NCBI RefSeq assembly: GCF_900105655.1
Contig: NZ_LT629787.1
Coordinates: forward strand, 2,914,001 to 2,978,000
Reading direction: 5' to 3'
Source: Halopseudomonas salegens
Lineage (GTDB): Bacteria > Pseudomonadota > Gammaproteobacteria > Pseudomonadales > Pseudomonadaceae
DNA: 64,000 nucleotides
Of the stretch, positions 26,584 to 36,380 are shown one piece after another. Positions within the stretch are counted from its first letter, which is position 1, and each line of letters begins with the position of its first letter. The notes beneath the pieces are model-generated. The model saw only the letters and a program-made list of their open reading frames with translations. It was not told the DNA's origin and searched no databases. Position numbers and translations under genes: made by a program.

Positions 26584-29220
26584 TCAGAGTCCGCCGGTCA
26601 ACTGCTGCATTTGCCGTACCGGCACCCCCAGGTCCTGCCATTTGTCAGCGTGGCAGGTAAACAGGAGGATCTGATGCCGCCGTGCGGCATCAAACAGGAT
26701 TCGCTTCATGTCATCCAGGCGCTGGTTGTCACTGTGCACCAGGGCATCATCCAGGATGATCAGGGTTGGCCGTCCGGCGGCCTGCAGCAGGTCGGCATAG
26801 GCCAGACGACTGATCAGCCCCATCTGCTCCCGCGCGCCATAACTGAGTGTTTCCAAAGGATCATTGATCGCACCACCAGCTTGCTGCCGTACCAACTGTC
26901 GGGGCTGCAGTTGCTCGTCAACGAGCAAATCCGCCTGCGGAAACAACAAACGCAAATAGTGCTGGATATGCGCCTGCAACGGAGCCTGCAAACGTCTGGT
27001 CAACGCCTGTCGCTGCTCGGCAAGCAAGTCTTTCAGAAGACTCAGGGCAGCTACGCGGCGCTCAACCTCGTGCAAACGCTGCACGGATTGTTCTGCGGCC
27101 TGACGCGCAACAGCCAACTGCTCCTCAAGGGCTTCTGCATTGAGGGCCTGCAAAGCACTGCGCAAGCCGACAATGACGGTTTTACGCTCGGCAAAGGCCT
27201 GCTCCAGCTGCTCAGCCGTGCGAGTAAAACGCAACCGGTCATCCCGCAGAATATCCGGACGTGCCGCTGCAATCTGTTCGGCACGTTCACTGAGCCGTTG
27301 TTGAATCGTCTGCGCAATATCCAGCTGCGCCCGCAGCTGGTCGGTTAACCCCTGCTCCTGTTGTTGACTGTGCAGATCGGCAATATGGGTTTGCAATCGA
27401 CTCAGTTCAGCTTGAGCGGTAGTCTTCTCGCGCTCGGCAGCCAACAACTGCTGCTGAAGGTCGCGGCAACGCTGCTCTGCCTGACGCCACTGCTGCTCGG
27501 CTGCGGCAAACAGGCTTTCCGCTTGATGCAGAGAGATATCGGTCAGTTGCCGGGGAGCTTCTGTGGGCAATTCGGGCAACGCAGCCAACTGCTGCTGGCA
27601 GTCGGCCAACTCCTGCTCCAATGCGGCCACCCCCTGTGGAGCCAAACCCGCCAGACGGGTTTGCGCTGACGCCAGCTCCCGCTCTGCGAGCTGCGCCTGT
27701 TCCTGGCGTTGTTCGGCTGCGTTCAGATCGCTGACGCCGAGCTGCCGACACAGTAACGCATACTCGTCCTGCAGGCGCTGTTGCTCACGCATCAACTCAC
27801 CCAGATCACTGCCACCGGGCAAAATGCGCAACCGGCCCAGTGTCCCCAGGTCCAGCTCAGCCGACTGCGTCAGCGCCTGGGCACCTTTGCCTTGCAAGGT
27901 GTGCCCATTCAGGCTGACAGCCCCGTTGCTCAAGTCATACTCCAGTCGTGTCGCCGCCTGCTGTTGTCGCGCCAGCACCTGATCCAGGGTAATGCGCGAC
28001 TGGCGAAGTTGCTTGAGGTCCGCACCGGGCAACTGACTCTGCTGCAGCCTGCGTTGCCAGTCAGCCACGTCTGCTGCGCAGCGCATGGCCGTTTCAACTT
28101 GTGGCTGCAGTTGTTCCAGCCGTGCCTGCAAGGCAGCACGCTCGGATGCTTGTTGTTGCCGTTGCACCTGTTCCCGCACCTGACTCAGCTGCGCTCGGGC
28201 GACGACATGCTCCTGTTCGGCACGCTGCTGGTCGGCGGCGGCTTCTTGCCTGTGCTGCTCCAGGGCCTGACAGTTGGCCGTCGCATTGGCCAGCGCTTGC
28301 TCGCGACGCTCACGCTCTTCCAGCTGGTGTTTGAAGCCGGCGATCTGTTCACGAATCAGACGCAAAGTGTTGCCACACTGCTCCTGCAGCTGCAGATCCT
28401 GTTCCTGCTGTTGTTGCAAGCGCGCCACCTGATCCAGCGCTTGCTGGGTTTCGCGCTCGCGGCGGCGATACTCCAACCAGGGTTGCTGCTGTTCATCGGC
28501 AGCCTGTTGTTGAACCAGCAGACCCAACTGATCGACTTCGGAGCGATACTGCGCAACCCGCTCCGTCAGTACTGCCACTTTTTCCGCCTGTTCCCTGGAC
28601 GTTTGCACAAGCTGGGCGTAGCGACCCGTTGGCTTGCCGGTTTTTGTCTGCAATTCTGCCAATTGTGCAGTCACGGCATCCACGACACGGTCACCGCCGC
28701 TACTGGCCAGCTCACCCAGGGTATCGCCCAGTGCTGCCTGCAGATGCTCACTGGCGTGGCTCACCGCGCCGCTGATTTCATGCCCGCTGCCCTGTTCAAT
28801 CCACAACAGGCCGGGAATCCCCCAGTGTTCAGCCTTGCTGACCCCCTTGCCGGGGAACTCGTAGCCGAGCAGCGCAGCCAGTCTTTCTTCTGCTTCACTG
28901 CCACTCCAGTGCTGGTTTTCTATGTGCAGGTCGCAGCGCTTCTGTTTGAGAAATCGCTTGTGCAAGTGCCAGCTTTCACCTTGCCAGAGAAAGCGCAGGC
29001 TGATTTCCGGTGCCGCCGAGCTGTCTCCCCAAGGCTGCAGGTCGGTCACCACACTGGAACCATGCCGCTCGAAGAATGCGGCACGAATTGCTCGTACCAG
29101 GGTACTTTTGCCCGATTCGTTGGGTCCGGCAATCACGTTCAGGCCGGGCTGCAATTCCGTCAGCCGCAAGGGCTTGCGAAACTGACGGAACTGATTGACC
29201 TCCAGCTCGATCAGTTGCAT
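26584..29220 (-). CDS. SbcC/YhaN-like AAA ATPase with coiled coils
   Basis: This 878-residue protein opens with MQLIELEVNQFRQFRKPL and Walker A GPNESGKST at 32-40. About 600 residues of Gln/Glu-rich coiled coil follow, and the Walker B end has LIILDD at 820-825 with a D-loop-like VHSDNQRL. No Zn-hook CxxC is apparent in the middle, unlike Rad50/SbcC, which fits the shorter YhaN branch. Its 5' end overlaps the nuclease partner by 10 bases. The pair should form an ATP-driven nuclease for DNA ends. Gln codon density is unusually high. Confidence 0.84.
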   Translation of the reverse strand: MQLIELEVNQFRQFRKPLRLTELQPGLNVIAGPNESGKSTLVRAIRAAFFERHGSSVVTDLQPWGDSSAAPEISLRFLWQGESWHLHKRFLKQKRCDLHIENQHWSGSEAEERLAALLGYEFPGKGVSKAEHWGIPGLLWIEQGSGHEISGAVSHASEHLQAALGDTLGELASSGGDRVVDAVTAQLAELQTKTGKPTGRYAQLVQTSREQAEKVAVLTERVAQYRSEVDQLGLLVQQQAADEQQQPWLEYRRRERETQQALDQVARLQQQQEQDLQLQEQCGNTLRLIREQIAGFKHQLEERERREQALANATANCQALEQHRQEAAADQQRAEQEHVVARAQLSQVREQVQRQQQASERAALQARLEQLQPQVETAMRCAADVADWQRRLQQSQLPGADLKQLRQSRITLDQVLARQQQAATRLEYDLSNGAVSLNGHTLQGKGAQALTQSAELDLGTLGRLRILPGGSDLGELMREQQRLQDEYALLCRQLGVSDLNAAEQRQEQAQLAERELASAQTRLAGLAPQGVAALEQELADCQQQLAALPELPTEAPRQLTDISLHQAESLFAAAEQQWRQAEQRCRDLQQQLLAAEREKTTAQAELSRLQTHIADLHSQQQEQGLTDQLRAQLDIAQTIQQRLSERAEQIAAARPDILRDDRLRFTRTAEQLEQAFAERKTVIVGLRSALQALNAEALEEQLAVARQAAEQSVQRLHEVERRVAALSLLKDLLAEQRQALTRRLQAPLQAHIQHYLRLLFPQADLLVDEQLQPRQLVRQQAGGAINDPLETLSYGAREQMGLISRLAYADLLQAAGRPTLIILDDALVHSDNQRLDDMKRILFDAARRHQILLFTCHADKWQDLGVPVRQMQQLTGGL

Positions 29221-30341
29221 GTCTTGCTTCCTGCCGGGGCATGATCACGCATCAGAGTGGCCAGAATCATCAACGCTTCTCGAGCCACCTCGGCATCCGG
29301 GCCCGCTTGCCGCTGTTGCAATTGCTCCACCACCTCGGCCAGATAGCCATCGGCCTGCAAGCTGACCAGGTCTTCAGCGCTTGGCGCCAGCGTCAATTCC
29401 CCCCAATGACAGGCCAGGCTGCGAAAACGGCCGGCAGCCACCGACAACGCTTGCTGCAATCGCTGCAAGCCGCTCAGGTCAGTGGTTCCACGCAAGGCAA
29501 GATCGAGTACGCTGGTATCCGGCAGCGCATCCAGGTCTGCGATGCATTGATCGATATCGCTGGCCAGTTGAATATCCCGCTGCCACTGCTGCCATTGATA
29601 ACCGCCCACCTCATGGGCGCTAACCTGCACCGCAGCCCCCGGCCCGGGAATCTCGACCTTGAGTACCTGACCCGCCCCATTGGCCTTGAAGCGCTCCTGC
29701 TCGGGAGTACCGCTATACCAGGTGCGCGCATCAACCTGTTTCAAACCATGCCAGTCACCCAGTGCCAGGTAATCCAGGCGCGCCTGCTCGGCGCGACCTG
29801 CTGCAATCGGGTTGGGGGAGTCGATATCAGCCGCCAGAATGCCCTGTACGCTACCGTGCGCCAGCCCGATTCGCAGCAGAGCAGCCGGTGTATCAGCGCT
29901 GTCAAACCAGTCGGTCAGGTCGCGGTTGGTTTGGCGCTGGGTCAGGGGGGCGGGCAATACCGCAAAACCGGCAGCGGGAAAACGGTGAACCTCCGGGCGC
30001 AACAACAGGTGTACGTTGTCCGGTACCGCCTGCAGACGCACGGCACGGCTCCAGACACTTTCCACCAGCGCAGCATCATGGTTGCCGGGCAGCAGCAACC
30101 ATGGCCCGGCATAGGCTTGCAGCGCATTGAACAGGCGACGGATGATGCGATCGGATACGGTTTGTGCGTCAAAGACATCACCCGCAACCAGCACTGCATC
30201 AACCTGCCACTCGCTCGCCAGGGCAGCTATACGCTCGACACAGCTAAAACGGGCTTCAGCAAGAGCAACCGCATCATCGCTGGCAAAACGGCCGTATTGA
30301 CGACCGATTTGCCAGTCTGCGGTATGCAGAAAACTGGGCAT
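29211..30341 (-). CDS. SbcD/YhaO-like DNA repair metallophosphatase
   Basis: This 376-residue calcineurin-like phosphoesterase has HTADWQIGR at 6-14, GDVFD at 54-58, GNHD at 86-89 and the later metal His in GLAHGS and LGDWHG. This is the SbcD/Mre11 motif order with a C-terminal extension of about 150 residues. AAGGAG lies before the ATG. It is the first gene of a two-gene operon with the ATPase that follows, overlapping it by 10 bases, so the two are translationally coupled. Confidence 0.86.
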   Translation of the reverse strand: MPSFLHTADWQIGRQYGRFASDDAVALAEARFSCVERIAALASEWQVDAVLVAGDVFDAQTVSDRIIRRLFNALQAYAGPWLLLPGNHDAALVESVWSRAVRLQAVPDNVHLLLRPEVHRFPAAGFAVLPAPLTQRQTNRDLTDWFDSADTPAALLRIGLAHGSVQGILAADIDSPNPIAAGRAEQARLDYLALGDWHGLKQVDARTWYSGTPEQERFKANGAGQVLKVEIPGPGAAVQVSAHEVGGYQWQQWQRDIQLASDIDQCIADLDALPDTSVLDLALRGTTDLSGLQRLQQALSVAAGRFRSLACHWGELTLAPSAEDLVSLQADGYLAEVVEQLQQRQAGPDAEVAREALMILATLMRDHAPAGSKTCN

Positions 30342-30432
30342 GACGGGATAACTCCTTGGGTACTGGATCGCAGCACTATGATGTCAAGGCCACACCCTAG
30401 CCGCGCCAGGCAGGCGTTGTCCAGCCAGCCGA

Positions 30433-30606
30433 CTAGCCAACCTTGTCCATGGCCTCCAGTTCACGCCACAGTGCATCAGCCTCCTGACTGAGCGTGGAAT
30501 AGGTCCGTATATCACCATTGCGCTGTGCCGTCATGGCCGCTTCAAGCTTGGCATCATAGGCCTTGCGCAGTTTTTTTCGTGGATCCTGGCGTAAGAAGCC
30601 GAACAT
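30433..30606 (-). CDS. DUF6435 family small protein (57 aa)
   Basis: This gene lies in the gap between the slipin and SbcD-like genes. It starts MFGFLRQDPRKKLRKAYDAK, has a GAGGG site 7 bases before the ATG and ends at TAG 30433-30435. The pattern of an MFGFL start, a basic stretch, then RNGDI and a C-terminal Glu-rich helix fits DUF6435, small soluble proteins of unknown role widespread in marine gammaproteobacteria. The slipin gene ends 19 bases upstream on the same strand, so it may ride on the nfeD-slipin transcript. Confidence 0.78.
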   Translation of the reverse strand: MFGFLRQDPRKKLRKAYDAKLEAAMTAQRNGDIRTYSTLSQEADALWRELEAMDKVG

Positions 30607-30625
30607 GGTTTGCCCTCAATTGAAT

Positions 30626-31405
30626 TTATCGCTGGTTATCGGAATGTCCACCTTTGGCGTTTTTGGTCAGCGCATCCAGCAGATCAATGGGTAACGGGAA
30701 CACAATGGTCGAAGCATTGGTGTTACTCATATCCGCCAGTGTCTGCAGATAACGCAACTGCATGGCGCCGGGCTCACGGGACATCACATTGGCGGCCTCG
30801 ACCAGTTTTTCCGAAGCCTGCAGTTCGCCTTCGGCATGAATCACCTTGGCCCGACGCTCCCGTTCTGCCTCAGCCTGCCGGGCAATCGCGCGGATCATGT
30901 TTTCATTCAGGTCGACGTGCTTGATTTCCACATTGGCTACCTTGACACCCCATTCTTCGGTCTGGGCATCAATGATTTCCTGAATATCCGCATTCAACTT
31001 GTCACGTTCGGAGAGCATTTCATCCAGGTCGTGTTTGCCGAGTACTGAACGCAAGGTGGTTTGCGCCAATTGGCTGGTGGCCTCGGAAAAATTCTCTACC
31101 CGGATAATCGAGCGCTCCGGGTCGACTACCCGGTAATACAGTACCGCGTTGACCCTGACCGTGACGTTGTCGCGGGAGATAACATCCTGGCTCGGTACAT
31201 CCAGCGCGACCACACGCAAATCCACCCGGGTCATTTGCTGCAGACCGGGAATCACAATAATCAGGCCCGGTCCTTTGACACCCTGAAAGCGACCGAGAAA
31301 GAACACCACGCCACGTTGATACTCGGGCAGGATACGTATCGCCGACGCGATGATGATGAGGAAAAAGACGATGGGAGTGATATAGGGAATTATATCGCCA
31401 AGCAT
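30626..31405 (-). CDS. Slipin (SPFH/stomatin family)
   Basis: This 259-residue membrane protein has one N-terminal hydrophobic helix (about 8-26), then an SPFH domain starting [20 protein letters not shown] and including [21 protein letters not shown] charged helix [20 protein letters not shown] follows. Slipins oligomerise on the membrane and are cleaved by the NfeD serine protease encoded beside them. It is the second gene after nfeD, 51 bases downstream, a conserved pair. Confidence 0.93.
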   Translation of the reverse strand: MLGDIIPYITPIVFFLIIIASAIRILPEYQRGVVFFLGRFQGVKGPGLIIVIPGLQQMTRVDLRVVALDVPSQDVISRDNVTVRVNAVLYYRVVDPERSIIRVENFSEATSQLAQTTLRSVLGKHDLDEMLSERDKLNADIQEIIDAQTEEWGVKVANVEIKHVDLNENMIRAIARQAEAERERRAKVIHAEGELQASEKLVEAANVMSREPGAMQLRYLQTLADMSNTNASTIVFPLPIDLLDALTKNAKGGHSDNQR

Positions 31406-31456
31406 ACAACCTCCTGTAATTTGAGTGCAGACACCGCCGATAGCGGCTATCCGCTG

Positions 31457-32926
31457 TTACCGCTCGGGGCTGACCTCCAGCGTCAAGCCGTCGAGATGTC
31501 GAATAGTCAACCAGGTACCGGCCTTGACCGGCTGTCCGGCACGGGCATTCCAGCGTTCGCCACTGACTTGCACATGCCCGAGATAACTGTCACCGCCAGC
31601 GACAAAATCATCCAGTGCCAGAGCACGTTCACGCAACAGGTGTTCTGCACCACTGGCAGCCGGGCTGCGACGCAACCCCACCAGCCGGTAAAGCGCCCAG
31701 AGCATGAAACCCGCCGCTATCGCCGCGACGCCCCCGATGGTAGGCAGTGAAATATCCTGATGACTGCCATCCATGAGAATCACTGAACCGACAACAAAAG
31801 CGACAATCCCGCCAATACCCAGAATGCCGAAACTGGGCGCAAAGGCCTCGGCAATAATAAAAACCAGCCCCAGAATGATCAGCACCAGCCCGGCGTAATT
31901 GACCGACAACACCTGAAAGGCAAACAGAGCCAGCACCAGACTGATCACGCCGATCACCCCGGGAAAGATACTGCCCGGGTTGGACAGCTCAAAAATGATG
32001 CCGTAAAAACCGATCAGCATCAGAAAGTAGGCAATGTTCGGGTTGGTGATTACCGCCAAAAGCTGCGTGCGCCAGTTGGGATCAACGCGGACCATCTCGA
32101 GTTCGGCAGTATCCAGCGTCAGCTCTCCCCCGGCCATCGCAACAGTGCGACCATGAATTTGCTGCAGCAAGTCATCAATGTCACGCGCCACCACGTCCAC
32201 TACATTTTTTTCCAGGGCCTCCTGCGAGCCCAGATTGACCGCTTCGCGCACGGCCTCTTCAGCCCAGTCAGCATTCCGGCCATGCCGTTCGGCCAACTCG
32301 CGAATGTAAGCGACCGAGTCTTCCAGCATCTTGCGCTCCATGGCGCTGCCACCCCGACGCGGACTGGACGACTCTTCAGTCTTGCCAGCCTCCTCGGCAG
32401 CGTCGTCGCCGACATCCTCTTCGCTGGGGGATGCGGGCTCCGGCTCATCACTGCCGGGCATACCCCCCATCTGGACCGGTGTTGCCGAGCCCAGATGGGT
32501 CGCCGGGGCCATCGCAGCGATATGACTGGCATACAGAATATAGGTACCAGCGCTCGCGGCCCGGCTTCCCGAGGGGCTCACATAGGTAGCAACCGGCACC
32601 GGGGAAGCAAGTATCCGCTTGTTGATCAGGCGCATGGAGTCAACCAGCCCGCCCGGTGTATCCAGCTCGATTACCACCAGAGCAGCATTGTCAGCAGCGG
32701 CCTGCTCGAACCCCCGCACCAGGTAGTCCATGGTTGCCGGTCCGATGGCATCGTTCACGCTGAGCACAATGCCACTGCGTCGCTCACTGCTTTCGCTGGC
32801 CATCGCCTGATAATTGTGGACAAACAGCGCCATGAATACACCCACGACAACTGTCATGACACTGCTCAAGGCCAACCAGCCCGAAGCTAGACCCCGGGTG
32901 CGACCATGTTGCTTGTACAGGGACAC
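31457..32926 (-). CDS. NfeD-family membrane serine protease
   Basis: This 489-residue long-form NfeD has an N-terminal helix (about 17-38) and a ClpP-like protease domain (about 50-270) with catalytic S125 in SRAASAGTYI; the Lys partner lies beyond a linker. Four or more membrane helices (about 275-400) and a C-terminal OB-fold (NfeD domain, about 425-489) follow. An acidic Glu/Ser/Pro-rich insert (about 158-190, SPSEEDVGDDAAEEAGKTEE) breaks the protease domain between Ser and Lys. It should cleave the C-terminus of the slipin encoded next. Confidence 0.9.
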   Translation of the reverse strand: MSLYKQHGRTRGLASGWLALSSVMTVVVGVFMALFVHNYQAMASESSERRSGIVLSVNDAIGPATMDYLVRGFEQAAADNAALVVIELDTPGGLVDSMRLINKRILASPVPVATYVSPSGSRAASAGTYILYASHIAAMAPATHLGSATPVQMGGMPGSDEPEPASPSEEDVGDDAAEEAGKTEESSSPRRGGSAMERKMLEDSVAYIRELAERHGRNADWAEEAVREAVNLGSQEALEKNVVDVVARDIDDLLQQIHGRTVAMAGGELTLDTAELEMVRVDPNWRTQLLAVITNPNIAYFLMLIGFYGIIFELSNPGSIFPGVIGVISLVLALFAFQVLSVNYAGLVLIILGLVFIIAEAFAPSFGILGIGGIVAFVVGSVILMDGSHQDISLPTIGGVAAIAAGFMLWALYRLVGLRRSPAASGAEHLLRERALALDDFVAGGDSYLGHVQVSGERWNARAGQPVKAGTWLTIRHLDGLTLEVSPER

Positions 32927-33103
32927 GCCTAGCCCTCCAATACCTGATCTGATGATGTCAGATTAGCAGAGTCGGTTGCTGTCGGCAGACTGCCAAACCT
33001 GGCAATACGTGACACCGTATGACCGGGTTCCGGGTTGCACCGCCGACAGGCCATGCTGCATGCGCTATAGTGAGTCATAAAATTGCCATGGAGCACCCAG
33101 CGC

Positions 33104-34399
33104 TTGTCTGACCGTCTTTCCCTCCTGCTTCAGCAGGCTTACCTGTTCTGGACCAGCCCCCTGGTGGTCTATCAAGTAATCATTCTGCTGTTTGCCGCAG
33201 GCATTACCCTGTTTTTACGCAAAACGCTGTCGCCACGCCTGGAGTCGCTGGCCGGTATCGACGGCACCCGCCAGTTACGGCACCTGCTCAGCCGCTCCGG
33301 GCAACGTCTGCTGGCTCCACTGAGTCTGCTGTTGTGGGTGATGATCGGGCGCAGTCTGCTGCTCGGCAGTGAGCTGGAAACACAATTGCTGGACCTGGCC
33401 ATACCACTGTTGCTATCCATGGCTGGTGTCCGCCTTGTGGTCTATCTGTTGCGCAAGGGTTTCCCGGTCACGCCGGCACTCAAGACCTGGGAAAACATCA
33501 TCAGCTTCAGCATATGGACGCTGGTAGCCCTGCACCTGGTAGGTATTCTGCCGCACATGCTGCAGTTGCTGGATAGTCTGGCAGTTACGCTTGGCGAAAC
33601 CCGTATTTCACTGCTTTATGTGCTCAAACTGCTGTTGCTGGTAGCCTTGATGCTCTCGCTGGCATTCTGGCTGTCCGCGCTGATTGAACGCCGCATGCGC
33701 GGCTTCACACATGTCTCGCCGGGACTTCAGGTTGCACTGGGCAAATTCAGCCGGGTTTTCCTGCTTACCCTGGCCGTGCTTCTGTCACTCAACCTTGTTG
33801 GCATAGACCTCACCACATTGACGGTTTTTGGCGGCGCACTCGGGGTCGGGCTGGGCTTTGGCCTGCAACGAATAACCAGTAACTTCATCAGCGGCTTCAT
33901 CCTGATTCTCGACCGCTCGATCAAACCCGGTGATGTAGTCACCATCGGTGAAAGTTTTGGTTGGGTACAGGAACTGCGGGCACGTTACATCGTGGTGCGC
34001 AACCGGGATGGTGTGGACACCCTGATTCCGAACGAAAACGTGATCACCAATGAAGTCATCAACTGGAGCTATGCCGACCGTAATATCCGCCTGCGTATTC
34101 AGGTCGAAATCAGCTATGACGACGACCCGGAACAGGCCATGGAACTCATGCAGCAAGCTGCCAGCGTGTCGCCACGTGCTCTGCAGGAGCCCCCGGCATT
34201 GGTCAATCTGGTCGAGTTTGGTGACAACGGTATTCTGCTCGAACTGCGAGTATGGATTGCCGACCCTGAGGCCGGCGTCGGCAGCGTGCGTTCCGCCATC
34301 AACCTGGCTATCTGGCGCGCATTCAAGCAAGCCAACATCACTATTCCTTACCCGCAACGCGACCTGCATATAAAGGGCCCCTTGCCACGCCAGGAATAG
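33104..34399 (+). CDS. MscS family mechanosensitive channel
   Basis: This is a roughly 431-residue inner-membrane channel. Four or five hydrophobic helices (to about residue 235) lead into the pore helix and beta domain: GGALGVGLGFGLQRITSNFI, then LDRSIKPGDVV, the MscS core. It should open on hypo-osmotic shock. No ATG start exists. TTG at 33104 has GGAG 10 bases upstream and leaves room for a -10 box (TATAGT, 33066-33071). TTG at 33083 would add seven residues but has no good site. It is divergent from nfeD. Confidence 0.9.
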   Translation: MSDRLSLLLQQAYLFWTSPLVVYQVIILLFAAGITLFLRKTLSPRLESLAGIDGTRQLRHLLSRSGQRLLAPLSLLLWVMIGRSLLLGSELETQLLDLAIPLLLSMAGVRLVVYLLRKGFPVTPALKTWENIISFSIWTLVALHLVGILPHMLQLLDSLAVTLGETRISLLYVLKLLLLVALMLSLAFWLSALIERRMRGFTHVSPGLQVALGKFSRVFLLTLAVLLSLNLVGIDLTTLTVFGGALGVGLGFGLQRITSNFISGFILILDRSIKPGDVVTIGESFGWVQELRARYIVVRNRDGVDTLIPNENVITNEVINWSYADRNIRLRIQVEISYDDDPEQAMELMQQAASVSPRALQEPPALVNLVEFGDNGILLELRVWIADPEAGVGSVRSAINLAIWRAFKQANITIPYPQRDLHIKGPLPRQE

Positions 34400-34493
34400 C
34401 CCGGGGCTCCCTGCAAGCCGATGTGCTTCTGCCCACGAGTGTTCTAGACTCTGGGCAGTAGACGTTTTGCGTACACCACTGTCGAGCCATGCC

Positions 34494-36380
34494 ATGCAGA
34501 TTGAACTGATCGAAATTCGTGATCACCTGAGCCGTTTTCCACCCTTCGAACAACTCCCCGAAGAGACCCTGGAACAGCTCGCCAGCCAGGTGGAAATCAG
34601 TTACTTTCAGGCTGGTAGCGAGATCCTGGCGTTTGATCAACCCATTCATCAACTGCACTATGTGCGCAGCGGCGCGGTCGAGGTTTATCGGCGCAACGGC
34701 GAACTCTACAACCGTCTCAGTGAAGGCGATATTTTTGGCCACTTTGGCCTGCTACGCAGCAATCGGGTACGTTTCCCGGCCAAGGCGCTGGAAGACTGCC
34801 TGATCTACCTGCTGCCAGACAGCCAGTTCCACCAGCTCTGCGAGCAGTTCGACAACTTTGCCGATTTTGTCGAGGCCGAGGGTCAGAGCCGCCTGCAAAA
34901 AGCGGTCGCCGATCAGGATCAGGCCGCCGAGCGCATGCAAGTGCGGATCAGCAAATTACTCAGCCGACGCGCAGTCAGCGTAACCGTCAATGACAGCGTA
35001 CAGACCGCCGCCCAGGCCATGAGCGAAGCCGGGGTATCGTCACTCCTGGTGATGGATGACAACGTGGACACTCCCCACGCATCCAATATGATCGGGATTA
35101 TTACCGACCGTGACTTTCGCAACCGTGTGGTTGCGCCGGGGCTGGGCTACGAGACGCCCATCAGCGAGGTGATGACCAGCAACCCGGTTACCTTGCAAAG
35201 CACTGATTCCGTATTTGAAGCCATGTTGACCATGTTGCGCTTCAATATTCATCACCTGCCCATCATGCACCGTCGCCGTCCACTCGGCGTTGTCAGCCTG
35301 GCAGACATCACACGTTTCGAAACCCAGAGCAGCCTGTACCTGGTCAACAATATCTTCAATTGCCAGTCGGCCAATGAGCTGCAGGCGTTACTGCCCGACG
35401 TGCGCGCCACCTTTGCCCGCATGGTCAAGGAAGGCGCCACGGCGCATATGATCGGGCGTGCGCTATCAAGCATCGGACGCAACTTTTCTCAGCGCCTGAT
35501 TGAGCTTGCGGAAGCAGAGCTGGGCCCACCTCCGGTACCCTATTGCTTTATGGCATTGGGCTCAATGGCGCGGGATGAGCAACTGATCGTCACCGATCAG
35601 GACAACGCCCTGGTATTGGATGATCGCTTTGACCCTGCCCGGCATGATGCCTATTTCATTCAGTTGGCAACTCGCGTCAGTGATGGTCTGGCCGCTTGTG
35701 GTTACAGCTACTGCAAGGGAGGCATCATGGCCACCAATCGCGACTGGCGACAGCCACTCAGCGTCTGGAAGAACTATTTCCAGCAGTGGATTGCCAAACC
35801 CAATCCGCAGACATTGCTGAACAGCTGTATTTTCTTTGATCTGGACGCTGTGCACGGTGAAACCGAGCTGGTCTCGCAGCTGCAACAACAAGTTGCCGAT
35901 CAGGCCAGCCAGAGCCCGGCCTTTCTTGCCAGCCTGGCTCGCAACGCGTTGAATCGCACGCCACCGCTGGGCTTTTTTCGTACATTCGTGATGGAGCAGG
36001 ATGGCAAACAGAACAACATCATCAATCTCAAGGGGCGAGGCACAGCGCCACTGACCGACCTGATCCGTGTCCATGCACTGGCCTGCGGCTCCACCACGCA
36101 GAACAGCAATGAGCGGCTGGATGCCATCGCGCAGACCAAGCTATTACCCGCCGAAGCCATCGAAAGCTTGCGTGCCGCACTGGAATTTCTCTCCAGCGTG
36201 CGCATCCGCCATCAAGCCTGGCAACTGGAGCACGATGATGAGCCAAACAATTATATCGAACCGGAAGCGCTCACACCCAGCCAGAGACACAGCCTGAAAG
36301 AAGCCTTTCAGGTGCTCAGCAATGCGCAGAAATTCCTGCGTTTTCGCTACCCACCCGGCGGCGCGGAGCGCAGCCCGTGA
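34494..36380 (+). CDS. cNMP-binding/CBS/DUF294 nucleotidyltransferase-like protein
   Basis: This 628-residue cytoplasmic protein has a cyclic-nucleotide-binding fold (about 10-130; YVRSGAVEVYRRNGELY), a CBS pair (about 165-290), a DUF294 nucleotidyltransferase-like domain (about 300-450; GSMARDEQLIVTDQDNALV keeps the GS and DxD pattern) and a DUF294 C-terminal helical domain. It resembles GlnD-type nucleotidyltransferases in the third part. The start at 34494 (MQIELIEIRDHL) is preferred over an in-frame ATG at 34467. It is translationally coupled to the exonuclease gene, as in other pseudomonads, where the pair sits near acetate or betaine carriers. Confidence 0.87.
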   Translation: MQIELIEIRDHLSRFPPFEQLPEETLEQLASQVEISYFQAGSEILAFDQPIHQLHYVRSGAVEVYRRNGELYNRLSEGDIFGHFGLLRSNRVRFPAKALEDCLIYLLPDSQFHQLCEQFDNFADFVEAEGQSRLQKAVADQDQAAERMQVRISKLLSRRAVSVTVNDSVQTAAQAMSEAGVSSLLVMDDNVDTPHASNMIGIITDRDFRNRVVAPGLGYETPISEVMTSNPVTLQSTDSVFEAMLTMLRFNIHHLPIMHRRRPLGVVSLADITRFETQSSLYLVNNIFNCQSANELQALLPDVRATFARMVKEGATAHMIGRALSSIGRNFSQRLIELAEAELGPPPVPYCFMALGSMARDEQLIVTDQDNALVLDDRFDPARHDAYFIQLATRVSDGLAACGYSYCKGGIMATNRDWRQPLSVWKNYFQQWIAKPNPQTLLNSCIFFDLDAVHGETELVSQLQQQVADQASQSPAFLASLARNALNRTPPLGFFRTFVMEQDGKQNNIINLKGRGTAPLTDLIRVHALACGSTTQNSNERLDAIAQTKLLPAEAIESLRAALEFLSSVRIRHQAWQLEHDDEPNNYIEPEALTPSQRHSLKEAFQVLSNAQKFLRFRYPPGGAERSP

